Shown here piece after piece: positions 16,177 through 25,016 of a stretch of 48,702 nt of DNA (position 1 is the stretch's first letter; each line of letters begins with the position of its first letter). A program made the translations under genes and the position numbers. Origin of the DNA: an uncultured Clostridia bacterium. GTDB lineage: Bacteria > Bacillota > Clostridia > Oscillospirales > Acutalibacteraceae. The stretch covers positions 1 through 48,702 of the forward strand of contig CANTDZ010000005.1 in assembly GCA_947652665.1 (NCBI GenBank). Direction: 5' to 3'. Under the pieces are notes generated by a model. It did not search any database. It saw nothing but the letters and a program-made list of their open reading frames with translations, and was not told the origin of the DNA.

Positions 16177-16268
16177 TGTGGGTCAGTGTGGGTCACCCTA
16201 AATAGTGCCCTTTATAGAATTTTATTTTTCTAAAAGGGCCTATTTTACGGTGACCCACAGTGACCACA
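16177..16268. repeat. Long inverted repeat (~40 bp arms)
   Basis: The left arm 16177-16218 and right arm 16229-16268 are near-perfect reverse complements with a loop of about 10 A/T bases. Matching blocks include TGTGGGTCACC against GGTGACCCACA and GCCCTTT against AAAGGGC. The left arm begins one base after the phosphatase stop; the right arm ends 8 bases before the metK -35 box. It lacks a T-run, so it is not an ordinary terminator. It could be a MITE-like insertion, a paired operator or a strong mRNA hairpin. Confidence 0.75.
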
Positions 16269-16275
16269 TTTCCTG

Positions 16276-16304
16276 TTGACAAGGGGAATGGCCCGTGCTA
16301 TAAT
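16276..16304 (+). promoter_or_regulatory. Consensus promoter for metK
   Basis: TTGACA, 17-base spacer, TATAAT: a perfect sigma-A promoter just upstream of the SAM riboswitch. Confidence 0.9.
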
Positions 16305-16321
16305 AATTGAAAAGCTGAATA

Positions 16322-16462
16322 GATCCTTATCAAGAGAGGCGGAGGGACAGGCCCTGTGATGCCCGGCAACCTGTGGCGCAAGCTGCAAGGTGCCAATTCC
16401 TGCGGTGAAAACCGAAAGATGAGGCGGTAGAAGGGCCCTCGTTTTTCGAGGCGCCCTTTTCT
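16322..16462 (+). ncRNA. SAM-I riboswitch (S-box) with terminator
   Basis: The aptamer shows CTTATCAAGAGAGGCGGAGG, then GGCCCTGTGATGCCCGGCAACCT and the AAGGTGCCAATTCC strand, the conserved core of the SAM-I class. A terminator follows: AAGGGC-CCTCG (16431-16441) pairs with CGAGG-C-GCCCTT, then TTTTCTT. Binding of S-adenosylmethionine should favour this terminator and shut off metK when SAM is plentiful. Confidence 0.93.
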
Positions 16463-16513
16463 TGATTCGGGGTCAAAAGGCGACATTATTCTTTTTTGAA
16501 AGGGGAAAAAATC

Positions 16514-17689
16514 ATGAAGCTGTTTACTTCCGAATCTGTGACCGAGGGGCATCCCGACAAGGTGTGCGACCAAATTTCCGACGCGGTGCTGGACGCCATT
16601 ATGGAGAAAGACCCGGAGGCCCATGTGGCCTGTGAGACCACTGCGACTACCGGCATGATCCACGTGATGGGGGAGATCGCCACCACGTGCTATGTGGACA
16701 TCCCCGCTGTGGTGCGGGAGGTGGTCAAGGGCATCGGCTACGACGACCCGGCCTGCGGCTTTGACGGCAACACCTGCGGCGTGATGACCTCCATCGACGC
16801 CCAGTCGCCGGACATTGCCATGGGCGTAAACGAATCCCTGGAGGCCAAGAACGGCGAGACCGACGAGAACAGCCTGATTGGCGCGGGGGACCAGGGCATG
16901 ATGTTCGGCTACGCCTGCGACGAGACGCCGGAGTATATGCCCCTGGCCATTTCGCTGGCCCACAAGCTCGCAAAGCAGCTGGCCGACATCCGCAAGGACG
17001 GCACCCTCAAGTACCTGCGCCCGGACGGCAAGACCCAGGTCACCGTGGAGTACGACGGGGACGAGGTCAAGCGCATTGAAGCCATTGTCATTTCCACCCA
17101 GCACGACGAGGGCGTCAAGCTGGAGAAGCTGAAAAAAGACCTGATCAAATATGTGATTAAGCCCATTGTGCCTGCCGGGCTCGTAGACCAGCAGACCCGC
17201 ATCTACATCAACCCCACCGGGCGGTTCGTCATTGGCGGCCCCGTGGGCGACAGCGGCCTTACCGGGCGCAAGATCATTGTGGACACCTACGGCGGCTACG
17301 GACGCCACGGGGGCGGCGCGTTCTCCGGCAAAGACCCCACCAAGGTCGACCGTTCCGCTGCCTACGCGGCCCGCTGGGTGGCCAAGAACATCGTGGCCGC
17401 AGGCCTTGCCAAGAAGTGCGAGGTAGAGCTGGCCTATGCCATCGGCGTGGCCCGGCCCGTGTCCATTATGGTGGACACCTTCGGCACCGGCACCGTGGAG
17501 GACGAGGTGTTGAGCGAAGCCGTCCGCAAGGTGTTCGACCTGCGGCCCACCGCCATCATCAAAGAGCTGGACTTGCGCCGCCCCATTTACAAGCAGCTGG
17601 CCGCTTACGGCCACATGGGCCGGGAAGACCTGGGCGTCGCCTGGGAGCGCACCGACCGCATTGACGCGCTGCTGGAGGCTGTGAAATAA
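16514..17689 (+). CDS. metK: S-adenosylmethionine synthetase
   Basis: 391 residues. Makes SAM from methionine and ATP. Motifs: [10 protein letters not shown] at the N-terminus, [12 protein letters not shown] in the middle and [19 protein letters not shown] near residue 260, the phosphate-binding loop. Length matches the family. ATG chosen because it lies at good distance from AGGGG and begins the conserved [12 protein letters not shown]. Controlled by the SAM-I riboswitch upstream. Confidence 0.97.
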   Translation: MKLFTSESVTEGHPDKVCDQISDAVLDAIMEKDPEAHVACETTATTGMIHVMGEIATTCYVDIPAVVREVVKGIGYDDPACGFDGNTCGVMTSIDAQSPDIAMGVNESLEAKNGETDENSLIGAGDQGMMFGYACDETPEYMPLAISLAHKLAKQLADIRKDGTLKYLRPDGKTQVTVEYDGDEVKRIEAIVISTQHDEGVKLEKLKKDLIKYVIKPIVPAGLVDQQTRIYINPTGRFVIGGPVGDSGLTGRKIIVDTYGGYGRHGGGAFSGKDPTKVDRSAAYAARWVAKNIVAAGLAKKCEVELAYAIGVARPVSIMVDTFGTGTVEDEVLSEAVRKVFDLRPTAIIKELDLRRPIYKQLAAYGHMGREDLGVAWERTDRIDALLEAVK

Positions 17690-18202
17690 GTGGTCGTCCT
17701 GGTGACGGGCGCGTCCCACACGGGGAAGACGGTTCTGGCCCAGAAGCTCCTGGAGAAATACGGCTGGCCGACCCTCTCCCTGGACTTGCTGAAAATGGGC
17801 CTCATCCGCAGCGGCCAGACAAGCCTGACCCCCGAGGACGATGAGGAGTTGACCGGGTACCTGTGGCCCATCGTGCGGGAGATTATCAAGACGGCTGTCG
17901 AGAACAAGCAGAACTTGGTGGTTGAGGGCTGCTACATCCCCTTTGACTGGCAGGAAAGCTTTTCGCCCGAATATCGGACGGATATAAAATATATCTGCCT
18001 GGTTCTCAGCGAGGATTATATCCATAGGCATTTCCGGGATATCAAGGCCCATGCCAGCGATGTGGAGCAGCGCTTGTATGACGAAGGCCTGACGGCCCAA
18101 TGGTTGATTGATGAAAATGCCAAGTGCCTGTCAGCCTGCCACGCGTACAACTTGCCTTTTGTCTTGATCGACAAGGAGTACGAGGTGCCATTGGAATTTT
18201 GA
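17690..18202 (+). CDS. Small P-loop kinase-like protein
   Basis: 170 residues, GTG start immediately after the metK stop, so translated by coupling. The N-terminus has a Walker A loop, VTGASHTGKT. A likely lid/LID-like segment and a DI..HA.. region follow, giving the overall look of an adenylate-kinase or 2-phosphoglycerate-kinase-like enzyme; zeta-toxin-like kinases are another relative. Substrate unknown. A clear terminator follows. Confidence 0.75.
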   Translation: MVVLVTGASHTGKTVLAQKLLEKYGWPTLSLDLLKMGLIRSGQTSLTPEDDEELTGYLWPIVREIIKTAVENKQNLVVEGCYIPFDWQESFSPEYRTDIKYICLVLSEDYIHRHFRDIKAHASDVEQRLYDEGLTAQWLIDENAKCLSACHAYNLPFVLIDKEYEVPLEF

Positions 18203-18207
18203 ACACA

Positions 18208-18238
18208 GAGGGAGCGCCGAAATGGGCGCTCCCTTTTC
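18208..18238 (+). terminator. Terminator of the metK operon
   Basis: GGGAGCGCC-GAAAT-GGGCGCTCCC followed by TTTT. Confidence 0.85.
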
Positions 18239-18288
18239 ATGTACGCAAAACAGGCTCCCCGCATAAGATAAAACAAGGGGGTGTGTAC

Positions 18289-18618
18289 ATGAACCTGTTT
18301 TTATGCGCCGTGGGGGCCGTCCTGATGATATTGGGGGCGGCGGAGCTGGCAAGGCTGGTGGTCTTTTGGGCCACGCGCCCCTTAGAAGGGGAGAAGCTGT
18401 GCCTGGTGGTGGCGCCCTCGGGCCCGGAGGACTGCGAAGCCCTGGTGCGCGCCGCCGCCGAGCGCGCCCGGTGGATGGGGGCCTCGTGCCGCCTCATCTG
18501 CCTTTTGCCGGAGGGGGAGCCGGAGCTTCCCCGCATCTGCCAGTACCTGCGGCTGCAATACCCGTATTTGAGGGTTTGCAAAAAGGAAGATTTGGTGTAT
18601 GATATAAGGGAAGAGTAA
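18289..18618 (+). CDS. Small membrane-anchored protein of unknown function
   Basis: 109 residues with one N-terminal membrane helix (about 2-28), then an arginine-rich soluble part with LCLVVAPSGPEDCEALVRAA and a cysteine-containing C-terminal half. I do not recognise a family. ATG follows AGGGGG. It lies 20 bases upstream of recD2 and likely shares its transcript; no function follows from that. Confidence 0.6.
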   Translation: MNLFLCAVGAVLMILGAAELARLVVFWATRPLEGEKLCLVVAPSGPEDCEALVRAAAERARWMGASCRLICLLPEGEPELPRICQYLRLQYPYLRVCKKEDLVYDIREE

Positions 18619-18638
18619 AGGGACAGGAGGGCTTAGGC

Positions 18639-20855
18639 TTGGCTGAAAACGGGCTTTTGGAATTGAGCGGCACGGTAGAGCACGTGATCTACCACAACGA
18701 CAAAAACCAGTATACCGTGCTGGAAATGGCCGCCGGGGACGAACGGGTGACGGTAGTGGGGGCGTTCCCCTTTGTCAGCGAGGGGGAGGAGCTGCAGGTG
18801 TACGGCACCTGGGACACCCACCCGTCCTTTGGGCAGCAGTTCAAGGCGCAGACCTTTGAGAGGGCGCGCCCGGCCACGGCGGCGGCCATGCTGAAATACC
18901 TGGCATCGGGGGCGGTCAAGGGCATTGGCCCGGCCACGGCCCGGCGCATTGTGGAGGAGTTCGGGGAGAAGGCCCTGGAGGTCATCGAGCAGGAGCCGGA
19001 GCGCTTGACGCAGATCAAGGGCATCACCCGGGAGAAGGCACAGGCCATTGGCGACGAGCTGCAGCGGGTGTTCGGCATCCGGGAGCTCATGGCGTACCTG
19101 GGGGCCTACGGGGTGCGGCCGGAAGAAGCGGTCCTGGTGTGGAAAGCTTACGGGCCGGATTCCGTGGCCTGCATCCAGGAGGACCCCTACCGCCTGTGCG
19201 ACGAGGGCATCGGCATCAGCTTTGACATTGCGGACAGCATCGCCGAATCCATGGAGAAGCCCCGGGACGACCTGGGCCGGGTGCAGGCGGGAGTGCTGTA
19301 CGTGCTGCGGCACAACCTGGACAACGGCCACACCTGCCTGCCCTGGGACAAGCTCTGCCCGGCGGCGGCGCAGATGCTGGGGGTCGAGCTGGAGCTGGCC
19401 CAGGACGCGGTGTACACCCTCTGTCAGGGTTTTGTGACCCGCTGCGAGAACTTCGACGAAAAGGATTTCATCTTTTTGGAAAAGCAGCATCTTTCGGAGG
19501 AATACATCTCCGCCCGGATGAAAGCCATGCTGCGGATGCCCCCCCAGGCCCTGAAGGGGGCGGCGCTGCAAATCGCCACCATTGAGCGCAGCCGGGGTAT
19601 CCGCTACGCCGAGAAGCAGAAGGAAGCCATCCGGGCCGCCATGGAAAAGGGCGTGCTCATTTTGACCGGCGGCCCCGGCACCGGCAAGACCACCACCTTA
19701 AACGCCATCATCCACATCCTGAAAATTTCCGGGGAAAAGGTGCTGCTGGCTGCCCCCACGGGCCGAGCCGCCAAGCGCATGAGCGAACTGACCGGGGAGG
19801 AGTCCAAAACCATTCACCGCCTGCTGCAGGTGGACTGGGACGACCAGGACAACCCCGTCTTTACCCGCAACGAGCGCAACCCCTTGGACTGCGACTGCCT
19901 GGTGGTGGACGAGCTCTCTATGGTGGACGCCTACGTCTTCGAGAGCCTTTTGCGGGCGCTGCCGCTGTCCTGCCGCCTGGTCCTGGTGGGCGACAGCGAC
20001 CAGCTGCCCTCGGTAGGGGCCGGGAACGTCCTGGGGGATTTGATTGCCTCGGGGCTGTTCCCCACGGTGCAGCTCAAGGAGATTTTCCGGCAGTCCATGG
20101 AAAGCCTGATTGTCCTCAGCGCCCACCGCATCGTGGAGGGCCAGATGCCCGACCTGCGCCGCCGGGACAGCGATTTCTTCTTCATGCCCCGGGAAGACCC
20201 GGCGGAGGCGGCAAAGCTCATCGTGTCTCTGTGCGCCCAGCGCCTGCCCAAAAGCTACGGCTTTTCCAGCGTCTCCGACATCCAGGTGCTGTGCCCCGGC
20301 CGCAAGGGGGAGCTGGGCACCGTGGAGCTCAACAAGCTCCTGCGGGAGGCCATCAACCCGCCGGAAAAGGGCAAGACAGAGGCCAAAATCAACGGCCAGC
20401 TTTTCCGCCTGGGCGACAAGGTCATGCAGGTGAAAAACGACTACAACCTCCCCTGGGTGCGGGAAGACGGCACCTCCGGCGAGGGCGTGTTCAACGGGGA
20501 CATGGGGGTCATCACGGAAATCGACCGGCCCGGGGGAGCCATCCGGGTACAGGTGGACGACAAGGAGGTGCTCTACGATTTCGAGCACGCTGCCAGCGAG
20601 CTGGAGCCTGCCTACGCCGTGACCGTCCACAAAAGCCAGGGCAACGAGTTCACCGCTGTGGTGATTCCGGTGCTGGACCCGCCCAGCCAGCTGCGCTACC
20701 GGAACCTGCTGTATACCGGGGTCACCCGCGCCAAGCAGCTTTTGATTTTGGTGGGGCGGCAGTCCACCGTAGCCGCCATGATTGAGAACGACCGCAAGAC
20801 CCGGCGGTACACGGGGCTGGCGCGCTTTTTAGCCCGGGAAGGGGAGGAAATCTAA
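18639..20855 (+). CDS. recD2: RecD2-type ATP-dependent 5'-3' DNA helicase
   Basis: 738 residues, TTG start with AGGAGG ten bases upstream. An N-terminal OB-like region and helix-hairpin-helix section (about 85-200, GIGPATARRI and IKGITREKA) precede the helicase core: Walker A GGPGTGKTTT (K350), Walker B VVDELSMVD (D424, E425), GDSDQLPSVG, and the SH3-containing C-terminal core ending in YAVTVHKSQGNEF and LLYTGVTRAKQ. Length and order match RecD2 of bacteria without RecBC. Active in repair of stalled forks and mismatches. recQ follows without a gap. Confidence 0.95.
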   Translation: MAENGLLELSGTVEHVIYHNDKNQYTVLEMAAGDERVTVVGAFPFVSEGEELQVYGTWDTHPSFGQQFKAQTFERARPATAAAMLKYLASGAVKGIGPATARRIVEEFGEKALEVIEQEPERLTQIKGITREKAQAIGDELQRVFGIRELMAYLGAYGVRPEEAVLVWKAYGPDSVACIQEDPYRLCDEGIGISFDIADSIAESMEKPRDDLGRVQAGVLYVLRHNLDNGHTCLPWDKLCPAAAQMLGVELELAQDAVYTLCQGFVTRCENFDEKDFIFLEKQHLSEEYISARMKAMLRMPPQALKGAALQIATIERSRGIRYAEKQKEAIRAAMEKGVLILTGGPGTGKTTTLNAIIHILKISGEKVLLAAPTGRAAKRMSELTGEESKTIHRLLQVDWDDQDNPVFTRNERNPLDCDCLVVDELSMVDAYVFESLLRALPLSCRLVLVGDSDQLPSVGAGNVLGDLIASGLFPTVQLKEIFRQSMESLIVLSAHRIVEGQMPDLRRRDSDFFFMPREDPAEAAKLIVSLCAQRLPKSYGFSSVSDIQVLCPGRKGELGTVELNKLLREAINPPEKGKTEAKINGQLFRLGDKVMQVKNDYNLPWVREDGTSGEGVFNGDMGVITEIDRPGGAIRVQVDDKEVLYDFEHAASELEPAYAVTVHKSQGNEFTAVVIPVLDPPSQLRYRNLLYTGVTRAKQLLILVGRQSTVAAMIENDRKTRRYTGLARFLAREGEEI

Positions 20856-22697
20856 ATGGACAAGCTCACGCTATTGAAGGTCCTTTTCGGCCACGACGGG
20901 TTCCGGGAGGGGCAGGAGCCCCTGGCAGACGCCCTCCTTTCCGGGCGGGACGTGCTGGGGGTCATGCCCACGGGGGCGGGGAAGTCGGTGTGCTACCAGC
21001 TTCCGGCCATGCTGATGCGGGGGGTCACGGTGGTGGTGTCGCCGCTGATTTCCCTGATGAAGGACCAGGTGGCGGCGCTGGTGCACAGCGGGGTACCGGC
21101 GGCTTACATCAATTCCAGCCAGAGCTTCCCCGAACAGCAGGAGGTCATAGAGCAGGTGCGCATCGGCGCGTGCAAGATCGTGTATGTGGCCCCCGAACGC
21201 TTGATGGCCCCGGAGTTCCTGCGCCTGGCCAAGGAGATTGAGCTGCCCCTGGTGGCGGTGGACGAGGCCCACTGCGTGTCCCAGTGGGGGCAGGATTTCC
21301 GGCCCAGCTATCTGCAGATTGCGGACTTTATTGAGGCTTTGCCCAAGCGGCCGGTGGTGGGGGCGTTCACGGCCACGGCTACCGACCAGGTCAAGGCGGA
21401 TATCGAGAAGCTGCTTCTGCTGAAAGACCCCTTGCGGGTGACCACGGGGTTCGACCGGCCCAACCTGTTTTTCGAGGTGGTACATACCAAGCAGAAGGAC
21501 GCCTGGCTCTTGGATTTCCTCACCAAGCATCCGGGTCAGAGCGGCATCGTGTACTGCTCCACCCGCAAAGCGGTAGAAGACGTGTGCGGCAGGCTGCGGG
21601 CCCAGGGCGTCCCGGCGGCGCGGTACCACGCGGGGCTGGAGGACGAGGAGCGCCGCCAGAGCCAGGAGGATTTCGAGTATGACCGGGTGCGGGTCATGGT
21701 GGCCACCAACGCCTTTGGCATGGGCATCGACAAGTCCAATGTCAGCTTTGTGGTGCACTACAATATGCCCAAAAACGTGGAGAGCTATTACCAGGAAGCC
21801 GGCCGTGCCGGGCGCGACGGGCAGCCGGCCCACTGCGCGCTGCTCTTTTCGCCCAAGGACGTGCAGACGGCGAAGTTCCTGATTCTGAACGCCATGGAGA
21901 ACGAGGCCCTGAGCGACGACGAACGGGAAGCCGTGCGCGCCCGGGATTTGAAGCGGCTGTCCCAAATGACGGAGTATTGCAAAACCTTTGGGTGCCTGCG
22001 GGCGTATCTGCTGCGGTATTTTGGGCAGGACGCGCCTAACCGGTGTGAAAACTGCGGCAGCTGTTCGGGGGAGGTAGAGCACTGGGACATCACGGTGGAG
22101 GCCCAGAAAATCCTGTCGGGCGTGGCGCGGGTCGAGCGCAAGTACAAAAACAGCATGGGCAGCTCGGTCATTGTGGATATGCTGCGGGGCAGCAAGCGGC
22201 AGAAAATGAAGGAGTGGGGCCTGGACGAGCTGTCCACCTACGGCATTATGCAGGACGTGCCCCGGGCCGTGCTGCTGGCTTATGTGGACTTTTTGACGCT
22301 GGAGGGCTACCTGGAGCAGGGGGGAGAATACTCGGTCCTGCGGCTGGGGGCAAGGGCCAAGGGCGTGCTGTTCCACGGGGAGAAGGTCGAGTATGCGCGC
22401 CTGCGGCCGGAGCAGATGGAGAAGCTGGCCCCCGCCCGGAACGCCGATGTGCAGCGGGACGAGGCAGCGGGCGGCCTGTTCGAAACCCTGCGGGGCGTGC
22501 GCGCGAAGCTGGCCGCCCAAGAAAACGTGCCGGCGTATATCGTCTTTTCCAATGCGACTTTGGCCGACATGGCCTTGAAGCAGCCCACGAACCTGGCGGA
22601 GTTCCAGCTGGTATCCGGCGTAGGCGAGGTGAAAGCGAAGAAGTACGGCCCCGCGTTTTTGGAGGCGGTTTCGGCGTGGCTGGAAGGGGCCGGGTGA
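20856..22697 (+). CDS. recQ: ATP-dependent DNA helicase RecQ
   Basis: 613 residues. Walker A MPTGAGKS (K43), DEAH box VDEAHCVSQWG (136-139), GFDRPNL, motif VI QEAGRAGRDG, a zinc-binding region (C-x..CENCGSC, about 380-410), winged helix (RQC) and a C-terminal HRDC domain (about 530-610). This is the full bacterial RecQ layout. 3'-5' helicase for recombination and fork repair. ATG follows the recD2 stop directly, with GGGGAGG inside the recD2 end. Confidence 0.96.
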   Translation: MDKLTLLKVLFGHDGFREGQEPLADALLSGRDVLGVMPTGAGKSVCYQLPAMLMRGVTVVVSPLISLMKDQVAALVHSGVPAAYINSSQSFPEQQEVIEQVRIGACKIVYVAPERLMAPEFLRLAKEIELPLVAVDEAHCVSQWGQDFRPSYLQIADFIEALPKRPVVGAFTATATDQVKADIEKLLLLKDPLRVTTGFDRPNLFFEVVHTKQKDAWLLDFLTKHPGQSGIVYCSTRKAVEDVCGRLRAQGVPAARYHAGLEDEERRQSQEDFEYDRVRVMVATNAFGMGIDKSNVSFVVHYNMPKNVESYYQEAGRAGRDGQPAHCALLFSPKDVQTAKFLILNAMENEALSDDEREAVRARDLKRLSQMTEYCKTFGCLRAYLLRYFGQDAPNRCENCGSCSGEVEHWDITVEAQKILSGVARVERKYKNSMGSSVIVDMLRGSKRQKMKEWGLDELSTYGIMQDVPRAVLLAYVDFLTLEGYLEQGGEYSVLRLGARAKGVLFHGEKVEYARLRPEQMEKLAPARNADVQRDEAAGGLFETLRGVRAKLAAQENVPAYIVFSNATLADMALKQPTNLAEFQLVSGVGEVKAKKYGPAFLEAVSAWLEGAG

Positions 22698-22705
22698 AAA
22701 AAGGG

Positions 22706-22735
22706 TTGACAGCCGCGTGTATATTGTGATATCAT
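22706..22735 (+). promoter_or_regulatory. Promoter of the ABC permease operon
   Basis: TTGACA, 18-base spacer, TATCAT. It lies 9 bases after recQ, so the permeases are transcribed separately. Confidence 0.6.
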
Positions 22736-22739
22736 AATA
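22722..22739. promoter_or_regulatory. Palindromic candidate operator over the -10 box
   Basis: TATTGTGATATCATAATA is an 18-bp palindrome with one mismatched pair, centred on GATATC and covering the -10 box. Position fits a repressor site for the permease genes. Confidence 0.5.
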
Positions 22740-22799
22740 AAAATAGGGAGAGTGTTTGAAAAAATTATCCAAAGTGCCAGCAAAGGAGGGGATGCGGGT

Positions 22800-23651
22800 A
22801 TGAAAAAGACAAAGGCCTATTGGCTGTTTCTGCTGCCCAGCTTATTAGGGGTACTGCTGTTCTATGCGATACCATTTTTATTTTCCTTGTATTATGCCCT
22901 GGTCGACAATATGGGCGCCCAGGAGTTTGTGGGCCTGAAGAATTTTTCGGAAACCCTTACCAATTCCCTGTTCCAGTCGGCCGCGCTGAATACGACGATT
23001 TTCGTGGGCCTGTCGGTGCCGCTGAGCATGGCGCTGTCGCTGTTCCTTTCGCTGTGCCTGCAAGGCATGAAGAAGGGCCGCGTACCGGCGACCATGCTGA
23101 TGCTCCTGCCGCTGGTGGTCCCCTCGGGCACCATCGTGTATTTCTGGAAGGTGCTGTTCGACTCCAACGGGCTCCTTCAGAAAATCCTGATTCAGATGGG
23201 CTTCAGCCACGAGCTGGTTGCCCAGAACGGCTGGGCCATGGGCGTGCTGGTGGCGGTGTTCCTGTGGAAGAATGTCAGCTACAACATTGTGCTGTTCTGG
23301 TCGGGGCTCAACTGGATTCCCAAAACCTACTATGAGCAGATGGCCTTGGAGGGCGCGGGCAAGTGGAAGCAGTTCACCAATGTGACGTGGATTTATTTAA
23401 GCCCCACGACGTTTGTTGTATTGTTGATGTCGATTGTCAACAGCTTCAAGGTTTTCAAAGAAGTTTATATGCTTTATGGCGCTTATCCCAGCCCGGACAT
23501 TTATATGCTGCAGCATTACATGAATAACCAATTCTTGTCGCTGAATATGCAGAAATTGTCCAGTGCTGCATACATCTTATTCTTGGTCATTGGGATTATC
23601 CTGCTCATCGTATTTTACGCCCAGAAACGCGTCACCGACGCTTACCAGTAA
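22800..23651 (+). CDS. ABC sugar transporter permease (MalF/UgpA type)
   Basis: 283 residues, about six membrane helices starting WLFLLPSLLGVLLFY. The inner-membrane EAA loop is YYEQMALEGAGKWKQFTNVTW, with the family E...G pattern. It is the first permease of a carbohydrate ABC importer (CUT1 class). ATG chosen because of AAAGGAGG upstream; a GTG 16 codons earlier is possible. The operon has no solute-binding protein or ATPase gene, so those must be encoded elsewhere. Confidence 0.88.
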   Translation: MKKTKAYWLFLLPSLLGVLLFYAIPFLFSLYYALVDNMGAQEFVGLKNFSETLTNSLFQSAALNTTIFVGLSVPLSMALSLFLSLCLQGMKKGRVPATMLMLLPLVVPSGTIVYFWKVLFDSNGLLQKILIQMGFSHELVAQNGWAMGVLVAVFLWKNVSYNIVLFWSGLNWIPKTYYEQMALEGAGKWKQFTNVTWIYLSPTTFVVLLMSIVNSFKVFKEVYMLYGAYPSPDIYMLQHYMNNQFLSLNMQKLSSAAYILFLVIGIILLIVFYAQKRVTDAYQ

Positions 23652-23663
23652 GGGGGTACGGAT

Positions 23664-24536
23664 ATGCAGAAAAAGCGCATTTTACCCAATATCCTCATCG
23701 GCATAGCGGCGTTTGTGGCGGTGTTCCCGATTGTGTTTATCTTTGCCAATTCCTTTATGAGCGGCAATGAAATCGTCAGCCGCTATTCGGCCGAGATCAT
23801 GGAGTCCAACGCCGGGGATTTTAGTTCCCACGGCATCCACTTTGTGCGGTTTGGGCTGTTCCCCCAGGAGTTCACGCTGGATCAGTACAAGCAGCTTTTG
23901 TTCGAAAGCCCTGGCTACCTGCGTATGTTCTGGAACTCCGTGGTGTTGGTTCTGCCCGTGCTTTTGGGGCAGTGCGTGTTGGCTCCGCTGGCTGCATACG
24001 GGCTGGAAAATATGCAGTGGAAATACAAAGAAGCAATCTTTTTTATGTATATCATCGTGATGCTCATGCCCACGCAAATCCTGCTGGTGCCCAACTTCAT
24101 CGTGGCAGGGTGGCTGAACATCCGCGAGAGTTACCTGGCGATTTTGCTGCCGGCGCTGTTCCATCCGCTGGGCGTGTTTTTGATACGCCAGCAGCTGAAA
24201 AACTTCCCCAAAGAGTGCATGGAGGCCGCCGCCTTGGACGGGGCAGGGGCCTGGCGCACCTACTGGTACATCGTGCGGCCCAATCTGAGCTCGGTCATCG
24301 CCGCGCTGGTGGTGCTGCTGTTTGCGGACAACTGGAACATTGTCGACCAGGCCGTTGTGTTCATCAAAAATACGTATGAAAACCCGCTGTCCGTGTACCT
24401 GGGCAACGTAGTCACCGGCGACCCGGGGATGTTCTTCGCGGTCTCCGTGTTCTACCTGGTTCCGGCGCTGCTGGTGTTCCTCTTGGGACAGGACTACCTG
24501 ACGGAGGGCATCGCGCTGTCCAGCGTGAAGTCGTAA
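23664..24536 (+). CDS. ABC sugar transporter permease (MalG/UgpE type)
   Basis: 290 residues, six predicted membrane helices with a large external loop (about 35-75). The EAA motif is FPKECMEAAALDGAGAWRTY, clearly that of CUT1 permeases. It starts 12 bases after the first permease with AAGGGGGT and pairs with it as a heterodimer. Substrate unknown. The loop is longer than in typical MalG and contains no recognisable domain. Confidence 0.9.
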   Translation: MQKKRILPNILIGIAAFVAVFPIVFIFANSFMSGNEIVSRYSAEIMESNAGDFSSHGIHFVRFGLFPQEFTLDQYKQLLFESPGYLRMFWNSVVLVLPVLLGQCVLAPLAAYGLENMQWKYKEAIFFMYIIVMLMPTQILLVPNFIVAGWLNIRESYLAILLPALFHPLGVFLIRQQLKNFPKECMEAAALDGAGAWRTYWYIVRPNLSSVIAALVVLLFADNWNIVDQAVVFIKNTYENPLSVYLGNVVTGDPGMFFAVSVFYLVPALLVFLLGQDYLTEGIALSSVKS

Positions 24537-24548
24537 GGAGGGGCGCAC

Positions 24549-24983
24549 ATGAAAGCAAAAGGCAGGCACGCCGCGCCGGAGCCCGTCAAGCCGGAGCGCA
24601 AGTGGAAGACCTCCCGTATCGTTTATTTATGCATGGCGGTTGTATATATGCTGGTGGTGGTCGGGGCTACCGCCTACAGCCTGACGGCCTACCAGGCGAG
24701 CCTCCCCCGGGTGGAGCTCATCCAGTCGGAGAGGGGACGCGTGCCCAAAGAGTGTCTCCTGCCCGGCCCGGACGGGATGCTGATAAATACCGTCGAGCGC
24801 CAAGAGGGCCCCTGGGGCCAGCGGTATGTGGTGAAGCAGCTGTCGGTATTCGCTTACCAGGAGCTGCCCGATGGCGATATGTTTGTTTACGAGGTGGTGT
24901 CTAACGAGAACCCCATCGTGCTCAGTTCCACGGCGGATTTCCTGTATGACGGCATGGAAGTAGTCATTGAGATAAAAGATTAG
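24549..24983 (+). CDS. Single-pass membrane protein accompanying ABC permeases
   Basis: 144 residues. Basic N-terminus, one helix (about 24-46, IVYLCMAVVYMLVVVGATAYS), then an outside soluble domain of about 95 residues with a b-rich pattern. No binding-protein lipobox or family motif is seen. It follows the second permease by 12 bases. It might be an accessory subunit of the transporter; this is inference from position only. Confidence 0.7.
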   Translation: MKAKGRHAAPEPVKPERKWKTSRIVYLCMAVVYMLVVVGATAYSLTAYQASLPRVELIQSERGRVPKECLLPGPDGMLINTVERQEGPWGQRYVVKQLSVFAYQELPDGDMFVYEVVSNENPIVLSSTADFLYDGMEVVIEIKD

Positions 24984-25014
24984 AGCGGGAGGCTTCGCGC
25001 CTTCCGCCCTTTTT
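24984..25014 (+). terminator. Terminator between permease operon and AraC gene
   Basis: GCGGGAGGC-TTCGC-GCCTTCCGC followed by CCTTTTT. The convergent AraC gene ends three bases beyond. Confidence 0.8.
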
Positions 25015-25016
25015 CG

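Noticed and set aside
16298..18100. 600-codon open frame on the - strand
   Set aside because: Covers the SAM riboswitch and metK in reverse; no start signal.
20871..22772. 633-codon open frame on the - strand
   Set aside because: Shadow of recQ, whose helicase motifs are complete on the + strand.
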